From Roseiarcus sp963820095 (GTDB lineage Bacteria > Pseudomonadota > Alphaproteobacteria > Rhizobiales > Beijerinckiaceae), in assembly GCA_963820095.1 (NCBI GenBank), contig CAWFZA010000019.1, forward strand, positions 85,689 through 149,688: a DNA stretch of 64,000 nucleotides, in the 5' to 3' direction. This document shows, piece after piece, positions 8,489 through 17,651 of this stretch. The first letter of the stretch is position 1; each line of letters starts with the position of its first letter. Below the pieces are notes generated by a model, which was given only the letters and a program-made list of their open reading frames with translations, did not search any database and was not told the origin of the DNA. Both the position numbers and the translations under genes were made by a program.

Positions 8489-9376
8489 ATGTCCATTCTC
8501 GTCGACGCCGACACCAAAGTCATCACCCAAGGCTTCACCGGCAAGAACGGCACGTTCCATTCCGAGCAGGCGATGGCTTATGGGACCAAACTCGTGGGCG
8601 GCGTCTCGCCCGGCAAGGGCGGCTCGATCCATCTCGGACTGCCGGTCTTCGACACAGTCGTCGAAGCGCGGGAGAAAACGGGGGCTGACGCCAGCGTGAT
8701 CTATGTGCCGCCGGCCGGCGCGGCGGACGCGATCTGCGAAGCGATCGACGCCGAGACGCCGCTCATCGTCTGCATCACCGAGGGCATTCCGGTCCTCGAC
8801 ATGGCGCGGGTCAAGCGGGCGCTCCAGGGCTCGAAGTCGACCTTGATCGGCCCGAATTGCCCCGGAGTCATGACTGCGGGCGAATGCAAGATCGGCATCA
8901 TGCCGGGCAACATTTTTGCCCGCGGCAGCGTCGGGGTGGTCTCACGTTCGGGCACTTTGACCTACGAGGCGGTGTTTCAGACGACGCGCGAAGGTCTCGG
9001 GCAGACGACAGCGGTGGGGATCGGCGGCGACCCGATCAAGGGCTTGGAATTCGTCGATGTGCTCGCCATGTTCATGGCCGACCCCAAGACCCAGTCGATC
9101 GTGATGATCGGGGAGATCGGCGGCCAGGCCGAAGAGGACGCCGCCGAGTTTCTGAAGGACGAGGCCAAGCGCGGCCGTTCAAAGCCGGTCGTCGGCTTCA
9201 TCGCCGGACGCACCGCGCCCTCCGGGCGGCGCATGGGACACGCAGGCGCGATCATCGCCGGCGGCAAAGGCGGCGCCGAGGACAAGATCGCGGCGATGGA
9301 GGCCGTCGGCGTGCGCGTGTCGCCGTCACCCGCGCGGCTCGGCAAGACGCTAGTCGATCTGTTGCACGGCAAGTAA
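8489..9376 (+). CDS. sucD: Succinyl-CoA synthetase alpha subunit
   Basis: Alpha subunit (295 aa) that carries the CoA-binding Rossmann domain and the phospho-histidine. It begins MSILVDADTKVITQGFTGKN; the CoA-binding loop, LIGPNCPGV and the active-site segment GHAGAIIAGGKG with its phosphorylated His are intact. ATG 8489 matches the family N-terminus; longer in-frame starts run into the toxin gene. It is normally the immediate partner of sucC, but here they are separated by 1.1 kb of inserted genes. sucA follows after 15 nt. Confidence 0.94.
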   Translation: MSILVDADTKVITQGFTGKNGTFHSEQAMAYGTKLVGGVSPGKGGSIHLGLPVFDTVVEAREKTGADASVIYVPPAGAADAICEAIDAETPLIVCITEGIPVLDMARVKRALQGSKSTLIGPNCPGVMTAGECKIGIMPGNIFARGSVGVVSRSGTLTYEAVFQTTREGLGQTTAVGIGGDPIKGLEFVDVLAMFMADPKTQSIVMIGEIGGQAEEDAAEFLKDEAKRGRSKPVVGFIAGRTAPSGRRMGHAGAIIAGGKGGAEDKIAAMEAVGVRVSPSPARLGKTLVDLLHGK

Positions 9377-9391
9377 CAAGGAGTCCGCTCC

Positions 9392-12355
9392 GTGGCCCGT
9401 CAGGACATCAATCAAGCGCTGCTGCAAACCTCGTTTCTGTACGGCGCGAACAGCGCCTACATCGAATCGTTGCAGGCGCAATATGAGAAGGATCCGCAAT
9501 CGGTCGAACCTGGCTGGCGCGAATTCTTTGCGGCGCTCGGCGATGATCCGGAAAGCGTAGCTAAAACCGAGCGCGGCGCGTCCTGGCGCAAGCCCAATTG
9601 GCCAGCGACGCCGAAGGGCGATCTCATCAGCGCGCTGGACGGCGATTGGCCGGCGACGGAGAAGGCGGTCGCCGACAAGCTGCGCGCAAAGGCCGAGGAG
9701 GCTGGGCCGAAAGCGGCGCCGAGCGGGGACGAGATTCGCCGGGCGACCCGCGATTCGGTGCGCGCGCTCATGATGATCCGCGCTTACCGCATGCGAGGCC
9801 ATCTCTATGCCAATCTCGATCCGCTCGGTCTTGAGTCGCAGAGGGATCACGAGGAGCTTCATCCCTCGACCTACGGGTTCCAGGAGTCCGACTACGACCG
9901 CAAGATCTTCATCGATCACGTGCTCGGACTCGAATATGCAACCGTGCGCGAAATGCTTGCGATCCTGCGGCGGACCTATTGCGGCACGATCGGCTTCGAA
10001 TTTGTCCACATTTCCGATCCGGCGGAGAAGGCGTGGATCCAGGAGCGCGTCGAGGGGCCCGACAAGGAGATCCAGTTCACGCGGGAAGGCAAGCGCGCGA
10101 TTCTCGGCAAGCTGATCGAAACGGAGGGCTTCGAGAATTTCTTCGACGTCAAATTTACCGGCGCCAAGCGCTTCGGGCTCGACGGCGCGGAGGCGATGAT
10201 TCCGGCGCTCGAGCAGATCATCAAGCGCGGCGGCCAGCTTGGCTTGCGGGACATCGCTCTCGGCATGGCTCACCGCGGCCGGCTCAATGTGCTGAGCCAA
10301 GTGATGGGCAAGCCGCACCGCGTGATCTTCCATGAGTTCAAGGGCGGTTCGGCTTCGCCCGATGACGTCGAGGGCTCAGGCGACGTCAAATATCATCTTG
10401 GGGCGTCTTCGGACCGGGAATTCGACGGCAACACCGTTCATCTTTCGCTGACCGCCAATCCGTCGCACCTCGAAATCGTCGATCCTGTGGTTCTCGGCAA
10501 GGTGCGCGCCAAGCAGGATCAGCTCAACGACGTCATCGAACGGTCGAAGGCGCTGCCGCTCCTGATCCATGGCGACGCGGCTTTCGCCGGACAAGGCGTG
10601 GTGGCCGAATGCTTTGGCCTCTCGGGCCTGCGCGGCCACCGGACCGGCGGTTCGCTGCATTTCATCGTCAACAACCAGATCGGCTTCACCACCTATCCGC
10701 GCTATTCCCGCTCCTCGCCCTATCCATCCGACGTCGCCAAGCTGGTCGAGGCGCCGATCTTTCACGTCAACGGCGATGATCCGGAGGCGGTCGTCTTCTG
10801 CGCCAAGGTTGCGACCGAGTACCGGCAGAAGTTCCACAAGCCGGTCGTCATCGACATGTTCTGCTATCGGCGGTTTGGCCACAACGAAGGCGACGAGCCC
10901 TCGTTCACCCAGCCGATCATGTACCGACTCATTCGCTCGCACCCGACGACGCAGCAGATCTACGCCGAGAAGCTTATCGGTGAAGGCGTCGTCACCCAGG
11001 GCGAGGTCGACAAGATGCGCTCGGACTGGCGCCAGCGGCTGGAGGCGGAATTCGAGGCAGCTCAATCCTATTCCGCCAACAAGGCCGATTGGCTCGACGG
11101 TCGCTGGGCCGGCGTCAAGGCGTCACGCGAGATCGCCGACGACGATCGCCGCGGCAAGACCGGCGTCAATCTTGATCGGCTGCGCGCGATCGGCGAGCGC
11201 ATAACCGAGGCGCCGGAAGGCTTCAACGTTCATAAAACCATTGGTCGCTTCCTCGAGAATCGCCGCGCGACGATCAAAGTCGGCGAGGGGATCGACTGGT
11301 CGACCGCCGAGACGCTGGCCTTCGCTTCGCTTTTGGATGAGGGCTTTCCGGTTCGCTTGTCTGGCCAGGACAGCGAGCGAGGCACGTTCTCGCAGCGCCA
11401 TTCGGTGCTGATCGATCAGGACACCGAAGCGCGGTACATCCCGTTGAACCACATCCGCGACGGGCAGGCGCGCTACGAAGTCATCAACTCGATGCTATCG
11501 GAAGAGGCGGTGCTCGGCTTCGAGTACGGCTATTCGCTCGCTGAGCCGAACGCGCTCGTCTTGTGGGAGGCTCAGTTCGGCGACTTCGCCAACGGCGCCC
11601 AGGTCGTATTCGACCAGTTTATCTCGGGCGGCGAGAAGAAATGGCTGCGCATGTCGGGCCTCGTGTGCCTGTTGCCGCATGGCTACGAGGGACAAGGGCC
11701 GGAGCATTCATCCGCTCGCCTCGAGCGCTATCTGCAGCTCTGCGCCGAGGACAACATGCAGGTCGTGGTTTGCACGACCCCGGCCAATTTCTTCCATGCG
11801 CTCAGGCGCCAGCTCAAGCGTGAGTTCCGCAAGCCGCTGATCGCGATGACGCCGAAGTCGATGCTGCGCAACAAACGCGCGGTCTCGAACCTCGAAGCCT
11901 TCGGCCCGGGAACGACCTTTCACCGCCTGTTGTGGGATCACGCGGAGACGCACAAGGGCGAAAAGATCAAGCTCGCCGAGGACGACAAGATCCGCCGCGT
12001 TGTCGTCTGCTCCGGCAAGGTCTATTACGATCTTTACGACGAGCGCGAGAAGCGCGGCGTCGACGACGTCTATCTGCTCAGGGTGGAGCAGCTCTATCCT
12101 TTTCCGGTCAAGGCGCTGGTGAAGGAGCTCTCCCGTTTCAAGAAGGCGGAGGTGGTGTGGTGTCAGGAGGAGCCCAAGAACATGGGCGCCTGGGGCTTCG
12201 TCGAGCCTTATCTCGAATGGGTGCTGGGCCAGATCGGCGGCAAGTCGAAGCGCGCCCGCTACGCCGGACGCCTTGCGTCGGCGGCGACCGCCACCGGGCT
12301 CATGTCGAAGCATCTCTCCCAGCTCAAGGCCTTCATCGACGATTGCCTCGCCTGA
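9392..12355 (+). CDS. sucA: 2-oxoglutarate dehydrogenase E1 component
   Basis: Thiamine-diphosphate-dependent E1 of the 2-oxoglutarate dehydrogenase complex, 987 aa, the usual length. Features in order: the N-terminal FLYGANSAYIESL segment that docks E2, the small E1 linker region, the ThDP/Mg-binding region with GDAAFAGQGV and NNQIGFTT, the transketolase-like pyrimidine domain (YGYSLAEPNALVLWEAQFGD), and the C-terminal domain with QEEPKNMGAW. The start is GTG 9392, preceded by AAGGAG at 9380-9385. It decarboxylates 2-oxoglutarate and passes succinyl groups to SucB. Confidence 0.96.
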   Translation: MARQDINQALLQTSFLYGANSAYIESLQAQYEKDPQSVEPGWREFFAALGDDPESVAKTERGASWRKPNWPATPKGDLISALDGDWPATEKAVADKLRAKAEEAGPKAAPSGDEIRRATRDSVRALMMIRAYRMRGHLYANLDPLGLESQRDHEELHPSTYGFQESDYDRKIFIDHVLGLEYATVREMLAILRRTYCGTIGFEFVHISDPAEKAWIQERVEGPDKEIQFTREGKRAILGKLIETEGFENFFDVKFTGAKRFGLDGAEAMIPALEQIIKRGGQLGLRDIALGMAHRGRLNVLSQVMGKPHRVIFHEFKGGSASPDDVEGSGDVKYHLGASSDREFDGNTVHLSLTANPSHLEIVDPVVLGKVRAKQDQLNDVIERSKALPLLIHGDAAFAGQGVVAECFGLSGLRGHRTGGSLHFIVNNQIGFTTYPRYSRSSPYPSDVAKLVEAPIFHVNGDDPEAVVFCAKVATEYRQKFHKPVVIDMFCYRRFGHNEGDEPSFTQPIMYRLIRSHPTTQQIYAEKLIGEGVVTQGEVDKMRSDWRQRLEAEFEAAQSYSANKADWLDGRWAGVKASREIADDDRRGKTGVNLDRLRAIGERITEAPEGFNVHKTIGRFLENRRATIKVGEGIDWSTAETLAFASLLDEGFPVRLSGQDSERGTFSQRHSVLIDQDTEARYIPLNHIRDGQARYEVINSMLSEEAVLGFEYGYSLAEPNALVLWEAQFGDFANGAQVVFDQFISGGEKKWLRMSGLVCLLPHGYEGQGPEHSSARLERYLQLCAEDNMQVVVCTTPANFFHALRRQLKREFRKPLIAMTPKSMLRNKRAVSNLEAFGPGTTFHRLLWDHAETHKGEKIKLAEDDKIRRVVVCSGKVYYDLYDEREKRGVDDVYLLRVEQLYPFPVKALVKELSRFKKAEVVWCQEEPKNMGAWGFVEPYLEWVLGQIGGKSKRARYAGRLASAATATGLMSKHLSQLKAFIDDCLA

Positions 12356-12371
12356 GCGAGGCCGGTTCGAC

Positions 12372-12707
12372 ATGCCCCACTTCTTTTGCAGGCTGAGGCC
12401 GCCGCGGGCGACCTTCATCTCGGACATGACGCCCGACGAGGCGCAGCTCATGCGCGCCCACCGCGAGTATTGGACGCCCCGGGTCGAGACAGGCGTGGTG
12501 ATCGCGATGGGCCCGGTCGCGGACCCGGCCGGCGGCTACGGCGTCGCCATCATCGAAGCCGCCTCCGAGGCGGCGCTCGAAGCGATGCAAGCGGCCGACC
12601 CCGTCATTGCGGCCGAGCGCGGTTTTGCGTACGAAAACTGCCGCATGTTGGGAATCGCCGTGCGCCCCAGCCAGCCGCTCGCGCCCGTTGCTTCCGTCTC
12701 TCCTTGA
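12372..12707 (+). CDS. YciI-like protein
   Basis: A 111-residue protein of the YciI/dimeric alpha-beta barrel superfamily. It shows the SDMTPDEAQLMRAHREYW helix with the conserved His, VVIAMGPVADPAGG, and the AADPVIAAERGF helix typical of YciI proteins. ATG 12372 gives the standard N-terminal beta-strand MPHFFCRLRPPR. It starts 16 nt after sucA and ends 34 nt before sucB, so it is embedded in the operon. The biochemical role of YciI proteins is poorly defined, and I cannot assign a substrate. Confidence 0.8.
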   Translation: MPHFFCRLRPPRATFISDMTPDEAQLMRAHREYWTPRVETGVVIAMGPVADPAGGYGVAIIEAASEAALEAMQAADPVIAAERGFAYENCRMLGIAVRPSQPLAPVASVSP

Positions 12708-12741
12708 ACGACAAAGAAGGGCGCCTCGCGGCGCGACCCAC

Positions 12742-14006
12742 ATGGCGATTGAGATTCGTGTTCCGACGCTTGGCAAGTCGATCACCGAAGCGACGGTCGG
12801 CAAATGGTTCAGGAAGGCCGGCGACCCGGTGCAGGCCGACGAGCCGCTGGTTGAACTGGAAACCGACAAGGTGACGCTCGAGGTCAATGCGCCGAGCGCC
12901 GGGCGTGCTTGAGCGAGATCGCCGCCGACACCGGTCAGACGGTCGCGATCGGCGCGCTTCTCGGCCAGCTCTCGCCCGGAGCGGCGACCTCGACCGCAGC
13001 CGCCCCGGCCGCCGCCAAGCCCGCGCCTGGAGCGCAGTCGGCTGCCGCCGCCAAAGCCCCGCCCGCCGGAACCACAATGCCGCCGGCGCCGGCCGCGGCC
13101 AAGATCGCCGCCGAGGACAAGATTGACCTCGCGTCGATCGCCGGCAGCGGCAAGCGCGGGCAGGTGCTGAAAGGCGACGTGCTCGCCGCGGCCGCGACGG
13201 CGCAAGCGCCTGCGCCGATTGCCGCTCCTGCGCCGATTGCGCCGCAGGCGCCCGCGCCGTTTCCAGTCTCAGTCCCGGCAGCGCGGACGACGACGCCCGA
13301 TGACGGCGCGCGCGAAGAGCGGGTGCGGATGACCAAGCTGCGTCAGACGATCGCTCGGCGCCTCAAGGACGCGCAAAACACGGCGGCGATGCTCACGACC
13401 TTCAACGAAGTCGATATGAGCGAAGTGATGGCGCTGCGCGCCCGCTACAAGGACGCATTCGAGAAGAAGCACTCAGCCAAGCTCGGCTTCATGGGCTTTT
13501 TCGTGAAAGCCTGCGTTCAGGCGCTGAAAGAGATCCCCGCGGTCAACGCCGAACTCGACGGCGCCGACCTTGTCTACAAGAACTACTACCACGTCGGCAT
13601 CGCCGTCGGCACCGACAGGGGCCTTATCGTGCCGGTGGTGCGCGACGCGGACAAGCTCAGCATCGCCGATGTTGAGAAGGCGATCGCCGGGCTCGGCAAA
13701 CGCGCTCGCGAGGGCCAGCTCACGCTTGAAGAGTTGCAGGGCGGAACCTTCACCATCACCAACGGCGGCATCTACGGCTCGCTGATGTCGACGCCAATTC
13801 TCAATGCCCCGCAATCGGGCATCCTCGGCATGCACAAGATCCAGGAGAGGCCGATCGCCGTCGGCGGCAAGGTTGAAATCCGACCGATGATGTATCTGGC
13901 CTTGAGCTACGACCACCGCATCGTCGACGGCAGGGAGGCGGTGACCTTCCTTGTCCGCGTCAAGGAGGCGCTCGAAGACCCGGCGCGGCTCGTGCTCGAC
14001 CTCTAG
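12742..14006 (+). CDS. sucB: 2-oxoglutarate dehydrogenase E2 (dihydrolipoamide succinyltransferase), frame broken near residue 57
   Basis: E2 core of the 2-oxoglutarate dehydrogenase complex. An N-terminal lipoyl domain carries the lipoylated Lys in ETDKVTLEV. An Ala/Pro-rich linker leads to a peripheral-subunit-binding domain (IDLASIAGSGKRGQVLKGDV) and then the catalytic acyltransferase domain with the active-site SYDHRIVDGREA. The frame opened by ATG 12742 stops at TGA 12910-12912, and the rest is open from about 12909 in another frame. Deleting one G of GGG (12901-12903) and one T of TT (12909-12910) yields the expected SAGVLSEIAADTG join. The enzyme is central to the TCA cycle, so a sequencing error is the likeliest cause. 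No lpd gene follows within the window. Confidence 0.88.
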
Positions 14007-14363
14007 ATATACGCGTCAGGTCTGGCCCGATCCTGTCAGCAGGAACCAGCGGTCTACGGATGCGCCGCTCACCAGAGACTCCAGTGTCCGCTGCACTTTC
14101 AGAAGGAAGGCGGCCCTTCGCTCGAGGGTGGAATGATCCATGTCGTAATAGGCAAGCTAGTCACGGCGAACGCCGTGGCCGGGCATTGACCGCACCAAGC
14201 GCTTCACAACACGCTTCGGCGGATCGCCAAGCAGGAAAGTGATCGTACCGACTTGCGCTCACGGGACGCGCCGGCACGAGGCCGACGGCTTGCGGATGGC
14301 TGGTTGGGGCGCCGGGCGAGCGCCTAGGCGTCTCGCAACCGGCCCAGATAGTTTTTCGAAGTG
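14007..14363. other. Intergenic stretch after sucB
   Basis: About 360 bases without a convincing gene on either strand. Only short random frames occur, with no tRNA and no clear hairpin terminator. Its right edge adjoins the stress-type promoter of the DUF3618 module. Confidence 0.5.
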
Positions 14364-14396
14364 GGAACGAACAGACCAGAGCGGCGTTTAACGCCG
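14364..14396 (+). promoter_or_regulatory. EcfG-type (general stress response) promoter with dyad
   Basis: GGAAC at 14364-14368 and CGTT at 14385-14388 are separated by exactly 16 nt, matching the known alphaproteobacterial EcfG/SigT consensus GGAAC-N16/17-CGTT. A perfect 7-bp inverted repeat (CGGCGTT-T-AACGCCG, 14382-14396) is centred on the -10 box. The predicted start of transcription is about 30 nt before the ATG at 14427. The match is direct; the regulation is inference. Confidence 0.68.
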
Positions 14397-14426
14397 ATCA
14401 TTGGGGAACATTGGAAAAGACCCGAC

Positions 14427-15566
14427 ATGGCTCGTAGCGACGAACGGTCTCTAAACGACCTGAAGAATGAGGCGGAGCGATCTCGAACACAACTTGCCGA
14501 AACGGTCGATCGGCTGCGTTCGAAGGTGTCCGAGACCGCCACAGATGTTCGGGAGCGCGCTTCGCCAGAGGCGGTGAAAGCGGAGCTTATCGATTACATC
14601 AAAGCGAAAGCGGACGCGCTGGCGGATAAAGCGCGTCAAAACCCTCTTCAGGCGGTGGCGATTGGCATTGGCGTCGGATATCCATTGATTAAAATAGCGC
14701 GCTCGATACCTGCGCCCGTATTGATGGTCGGCGCCGGGCTGTTCCTTCTGGGCTCCGGTCCGGGTCAAAGGCTTACAGAGACCGTCTCGAAGAAGGCGGC
14801 GGCCGCTGCCGAGGGCGTATCGGAAAGCTTTGGCGCGACTGTGGAAGGGGCGACCCAGAGGCTACACGACGCGCAGGACATGGCGTCCTCCGGGTTGGCC
14901 ACGGCACGGGAGACGATTTCCTCCGGGCTCGGCAGCGCAACGCAACAAGCTGCAGCCTTCGCCGGATCGCTTGACCAGTTGAAGGATGGCGCGGCCAATC
15001 TTGCTGACTTGGCCTCTGGCGGGGCGGCCGGACTTAGGCAGCGAGCTGTCGATACTCTCGGAGCCGCGTCTGACGCTGTGGGCGGCGGCGTTGCAAGCGC
15101 CGGCTCGATCGTTCGCGAGCGTGCGGGAAGCGCCGTCGAATTTGGCGCCAATACCGGGCTTGGGCTTCGGGATCAGGCTGTCGAAGGCTCGCAGAAAATC
15201 AGCTCAGGAATGAGCGATCTCATTCAGAAGAATCCGTTGCTGGTCGGAGGGCTTGGATTGACGATCGGCATGCTCATCGCGAGCGCTCTGCCGAAATCGG
15301 ACATTGAGCAAGACATCATGGGAAGCGTCAGCGCGGAGGCGCACAAACGCGTCAAGGAGATGGCCTCCCAGCAATTCGACACGGTCAAGGACTTGGCGTC
15401 GGACGCCATCGCGGGCGTCGCCGAGCACGCCGGAAAAGAAGGACTGACGCCGGCGGACTTGAACGCGACAGCCGAGGATATTGGCCGACGCGTTCGAAAG
15501 GTCGCCGAAAGCGCGAGCGACGCCGTGTTCGGTTACGCAAATGAGAAGACCATCGACGCGACCTGA
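14427..15566 (+). CDS. DUF3618-containing membrane-associated protein
   Basis: A 379-residue protein. The N-terminus carries the DUF3618 signature (helix ERSRTQLAETVDRLRSKV), then an amphipathic segment, a hydrophobic stretch IPAPVLMVGAGLFLLGSG near residue 97, and a long Ala/Gly-rich helical middle. The C-terminal part (about residues 268-379) has a membrane hairpin PLLVGGLGLTIGMLIASALP followed by a helical domain. That C-terminal part is paralogous to the protein encoded at 16584-17183, sharing the GLTPxDL motif. ATG 14427 begins the conserved region. It is first in a four-gene run behind an EcfG-type promoter. Related loci in Rhizobiales are annotated as envelope or stress-related; the precise function is unknown. 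Confidence 0.75.
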   Translation: MARSDERSLNDLKNEAERSRTQLAETVDRLRSKVSETATDVRERASPEAVKAELIDYIKAKADALADKARQNPLQAVAIGIGVGYPLIKIARSIPAPVLMVGAGLFLLGSGPGQRLTETVSKKAAAAAEGVSESFGATVEGATQRLHDAQDMASSGLATARETISSGLGSATQQAAAFAGSLDQLKDGAANLADLASGGAAGLRQRAVDTLGAASDAVGGGVASAGSIVRERAGSAVEFGANTGLGLRDQAVEGSQKISSGMSDLIQKNPLLVGGLGLTIGMLIASALPKSDIEQDIMGSVSAEAHKRVKEMASQQFDTVKDLASDAIAGVAEHAGKEGLTPADLNATAEDIGRRVRKVAESASDAVFGYANEKTIDAT

Positions 15567-15602
15567 GGTCGCACAGTCGCACAGTAAAGGTAGGAGCGCG
15601 AG

Positions 15603-16211
15603 ATGAATGACGGCGGAGCGAGGGACTATCAGCCGACGGAGGCCGAGCCGCTACGGGATGTCGCCGAACAGGCAAAGGCGGCGGGACGACAGGCCCAGGA
15701 GGCAGCGTCCGACGCCGCCAATGCATCTGCCGAGGCTATCAAGGCCCACGCTTCGCGTGCGGTCGACGCTGCAAAAGACATCGCGTCGTCCGCGCAGGAC
15801 CGGTTCCAGGACAAAGTCGCGGAGCAGAAGAACAGAAGCGCTGACTACGCGACTGACTTTGCGGATGCGATGCGCCAGGCCGCTAGTCATTTTGATGCGA
15901 ACGCGCCCATGGCCGGCGCCTACATGCGCAAAGCCGCCGGACAGATCGATAGCGCGGCGGAGGCTTTGAGACAGGGCAACTTGAACGATCTCGTTCAAGG
16001 CGCTCAAAACTTCGCGCGGAGTCAACCAACCGCGTTCTTCGGCCTTACTTTACTCGCGGGTTTTGGCGCCGTTCGTTTCCTCAAGAGTGCTTCGACAGAC
16101 GCTTCGACACACTCGGAGTGGAATCGTAGCGGCACACAGCCCTCCACGATGAGGAGCGCGAGTGAGATGGCGCCAGACTCGGAGGACCGACGTGACTACT
16201 ATCCGCGATGA
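15603..16211 (+). CDS. Nutrient-deprivation-induced-type protein (DUF883-like, C-terminal membrane anchor)
   Basis: A 202-residue protein with a long Ala/Lys/Glu-rich helical, LEA-like region (roughly residues 20-110) rich in AKAAG and DAAN repeats. A single hydrophobic anchor QPTAFFGLTLLAGFGAVRFL follows near residue 140, then a hydrophilic tail. The organisation resembles DUF883/ElaB-type inner-membrane proteins and proteins labelled nutrient deprivation-induced in Rhizobiales. It lies 36 nt after the DUF3618 gene and overlaps the next gene. The function is not known; its position in a stress-type operon suggests an envelope role. Confidence 0.7.
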   Translation: MNDGGARDYQPTEAEPLRDVAEQAKAAGRQAQEAASDAANASAEAIKAHASRAVDAAKDIASSAQDRFQDKVAEQKNRSADYATDFADAMRQAASHFDANAPMAGAYMRKAAGQIDSAAEALRQGNLNDLVQGAQNFARSQPTAFFGLTLLAGFGAVRFLKSASTDASTHSEWNRSGTQPSTMRSASEMAPDSEDRRDYYPR

Positions 16212-16587
16212 GCGTTCCATTCCGCAATTGCTAGGAGATTCCCTCTCGGAACTCACGAAGCTGGTTCAAAATGAGATTGAACTGGCGCGCGTGGAAATCG
16301 TCGAGAAGCTCAGCATTGGAACTGGGGGCGCGAAGCTCATCGCCGCCGGCGCAATCTTCCTCACACCGGGGATCGTGCTCATTCTCCTCGCTCTCGCGGC
16401 CGAACTGACGGCTCTTGGGCTCGCTCAGCCCCTGGCTTACCTGTGTTCGGGAGTGCTCGCCTTGATAATCGCAGGCGCTTTGGTCTGGGCGGGAATCTCG
16501 CGGCTCTCTCCGAGCGCGCTTAAGCCTTCAACCACACTGGATCAAATTCGACAGGACAAGGCGATGGCTGCGGAGTTGATGCGATGA
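16192..16587 (+). CDS. Phage-holin-superfamily (YqjE/holin-X-like) membrane protein
   Basis: A 131-residue protein with an N-terminal amphipathic helix (LTKLVQNEIELARVEIVEK) and two transmembrane segments (about residues 47-73 and 79-103), the layout of the YqjE/Actinobacteria holin-X family. The start is the GTG at 16192 with GGAGG at 16181-16185. This overlaps the end of the previous gene by 20 nt and implies translational coupling. Despite the family name there is no phage context; such proteins accompany ElaB/DUF883-type proteins in chromosomal stress operons. Confidence 0.75.
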   Translation: MTTIRDERSIPQLLGDSLSELTKLVQNEIELARVEIVEKLSIGTGGAKLIAAGAIFLTPGIVLILLALAAELTALGLAQPLAYLCSGVLALIIAGALVWAGISRLSPSALKPSTTLDQIRQDKAMAAELMR

Positions 16588-17183
16588 GCGACGTGAACAT
16601 GACATCGGCGGGGGACCTTACGCGCAGCCTCAGCGGCGCCATTCAGTCCCACCCGCTCCCCGCAGCCTTGATCGGAATGGGCCTGGTTTGGTTGTTCGGT
16701 GGGGGGAAGTCCATGTTGGGCGTCGGCGGCGGCGCCAGCCCCACAAGAGGCGCATCCGACGTGACTTCTAGTGGCGGGTCCAACAGTGGCCGGTCCCCCA
16801 ATGGCGGGTCCAAGGCCGGAGCCTTCGCCGCCGCTCAGGGGAATATTGCCGAACTCCTGAACCAACAGCCATTGATGCTCGGCGCCATCGGCCTGGGCGT
16901 GGGAGCCGCTATGGCCGCCACGCTTCCGTCAACTTCGCTCGAAGCTGATTTGCTGGGCCAAACGAGCGCAGACTTGCAAGCGCGTACCCGCGAACTGGCG
17001 GGAGAGATGACGGAGCGTGTGGCGGATCTTGCCGACGGCGCAGCCACGGCGATCGCGACCGAGGTGCGTGCACAGGGCCTTACACCCGAGGACCTGAAGG
17101 AGTCGGCGCGGGAAGCGAGTCGCAAAATCCAGAATGTGGTCTCACAATCCGCTGAGCAATTGCGGTCTCGCAGTTCCATGTGA
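16584..17183 (+). CDS. Membrane-associated paralogue of the DUF3618 protein C-terminus
   Basis: A 199-residue protein. It has an N-terminal hydrophobic hairpin (PLPAALIGMGLVWLFGGGKS), a Gly/Ser/Asn linker of low complexity, a second membrane hairpin (LMLGAIGLGVGAAMAATLP), and a helical domain with TSADLQARTRELAGEMTERV and GLTPEDLKESA. The second half aligns by eye with residues 268-379 of the 14427 protein, so the locus holds an internal duplication. The start overlaps the previous stop as ATGA. Its role is unknown, but it is clearly part of the same operon. Confidence 0.72.
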   Translation: MSDVNMTSAGDLTRSLSGAIQSHPLPAALIGMGLVWLFGGGKSMLGVGGGASPTRGASDVTSSGGSNSGRSPNGGSKAGAFAAAQGNIAELLNQQPLMLGAIGLGVGAAMAATLPSTSLEADLLGQTSADLQARTRELAGEMTERVADLADGAATAIATEVRAQGLTPEDLKESAREASRKIQNVVSQSAEQLRSRSSM

Positions 17184-17246
17184 CTTCTTCCCAGGCGCTG
17201 TCTGACGATCAAGCGGATGGCGCTGGCGAGTCCGCAGCCTGAAGAT

Positions 17247-17651
17247 TCATGGTCCTTGGTCTTGCCCCGCCTCCATGCCCGCTGCTGTCGTGTCGTAGGC
17301 GGAAGAGAAGTCTTTTGGCGGAGTGGTAACGGTGAGATAGACAAGCGGCTCCGTTCCACTGTTCGCGACTCCGTGGAATTCTCCCGGTGGCGTGCGGACA
17401 ACATCACCCGCGCGAAGAGCTTCAGTTTGTTCATCCGCAAGTAGAAGGACGCCTTCTCCGCGTTCAACAATCCAGATTTGCTCAGAGCGCTCATGGGCAT
17501 GGCGCTCGGAAACAGAGCCGGGCTCCATCGTGACTTGCGTGATTGTCGTCCGGCTCTCCGGCGCGTTTCTGGGCCAGACCAGTTGTCGAGACTGAATGCC
17601 GGGCTTGGTCAGAACCTCGGACTCGGAAACCCGCCATTTCTGTACGGCCAT
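17247..17651 (-). CDS. Cupin-domain protein
   Basis: A 134-residue single cupin. Motif 1 is SVSERHAHERSEQIWIVERG with the His/Glu metal ligands, and motif 2 is LRAGDVVRTPPGEFHGVAN. ATG 17651 is preceded by GGAGG with good spacing; a TTG one codon earlier is possible. It is convergent to the membrane module and separate from fabI (91 nt upstream on the same strand). The general fold binds sugars, aromatic acids or small metabolites; the substrate is not predictable. Confidence 0.82.
   Translation of the reverse strand: MAVQKWRVSESEVLTKPGIQSRQLVWPRNAPESRTTITQVTMEPGSVSERHAHERSEQIWIVERGEGVLLLADEQTEALRAGDVVRTPPGEFHGVANSGTEPLVYLTVTTPPKDFSSAYDTTAAGMEAGQDQGP

Noticed and set aside
12893..12915. Programmed ribosomal frameshift in sucB
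   Set aside because: There is no slippery heptamer or downstream structure, and the repair needs removal of two bases from GGG and TT runs, consistent with the error pattern elsewhere.
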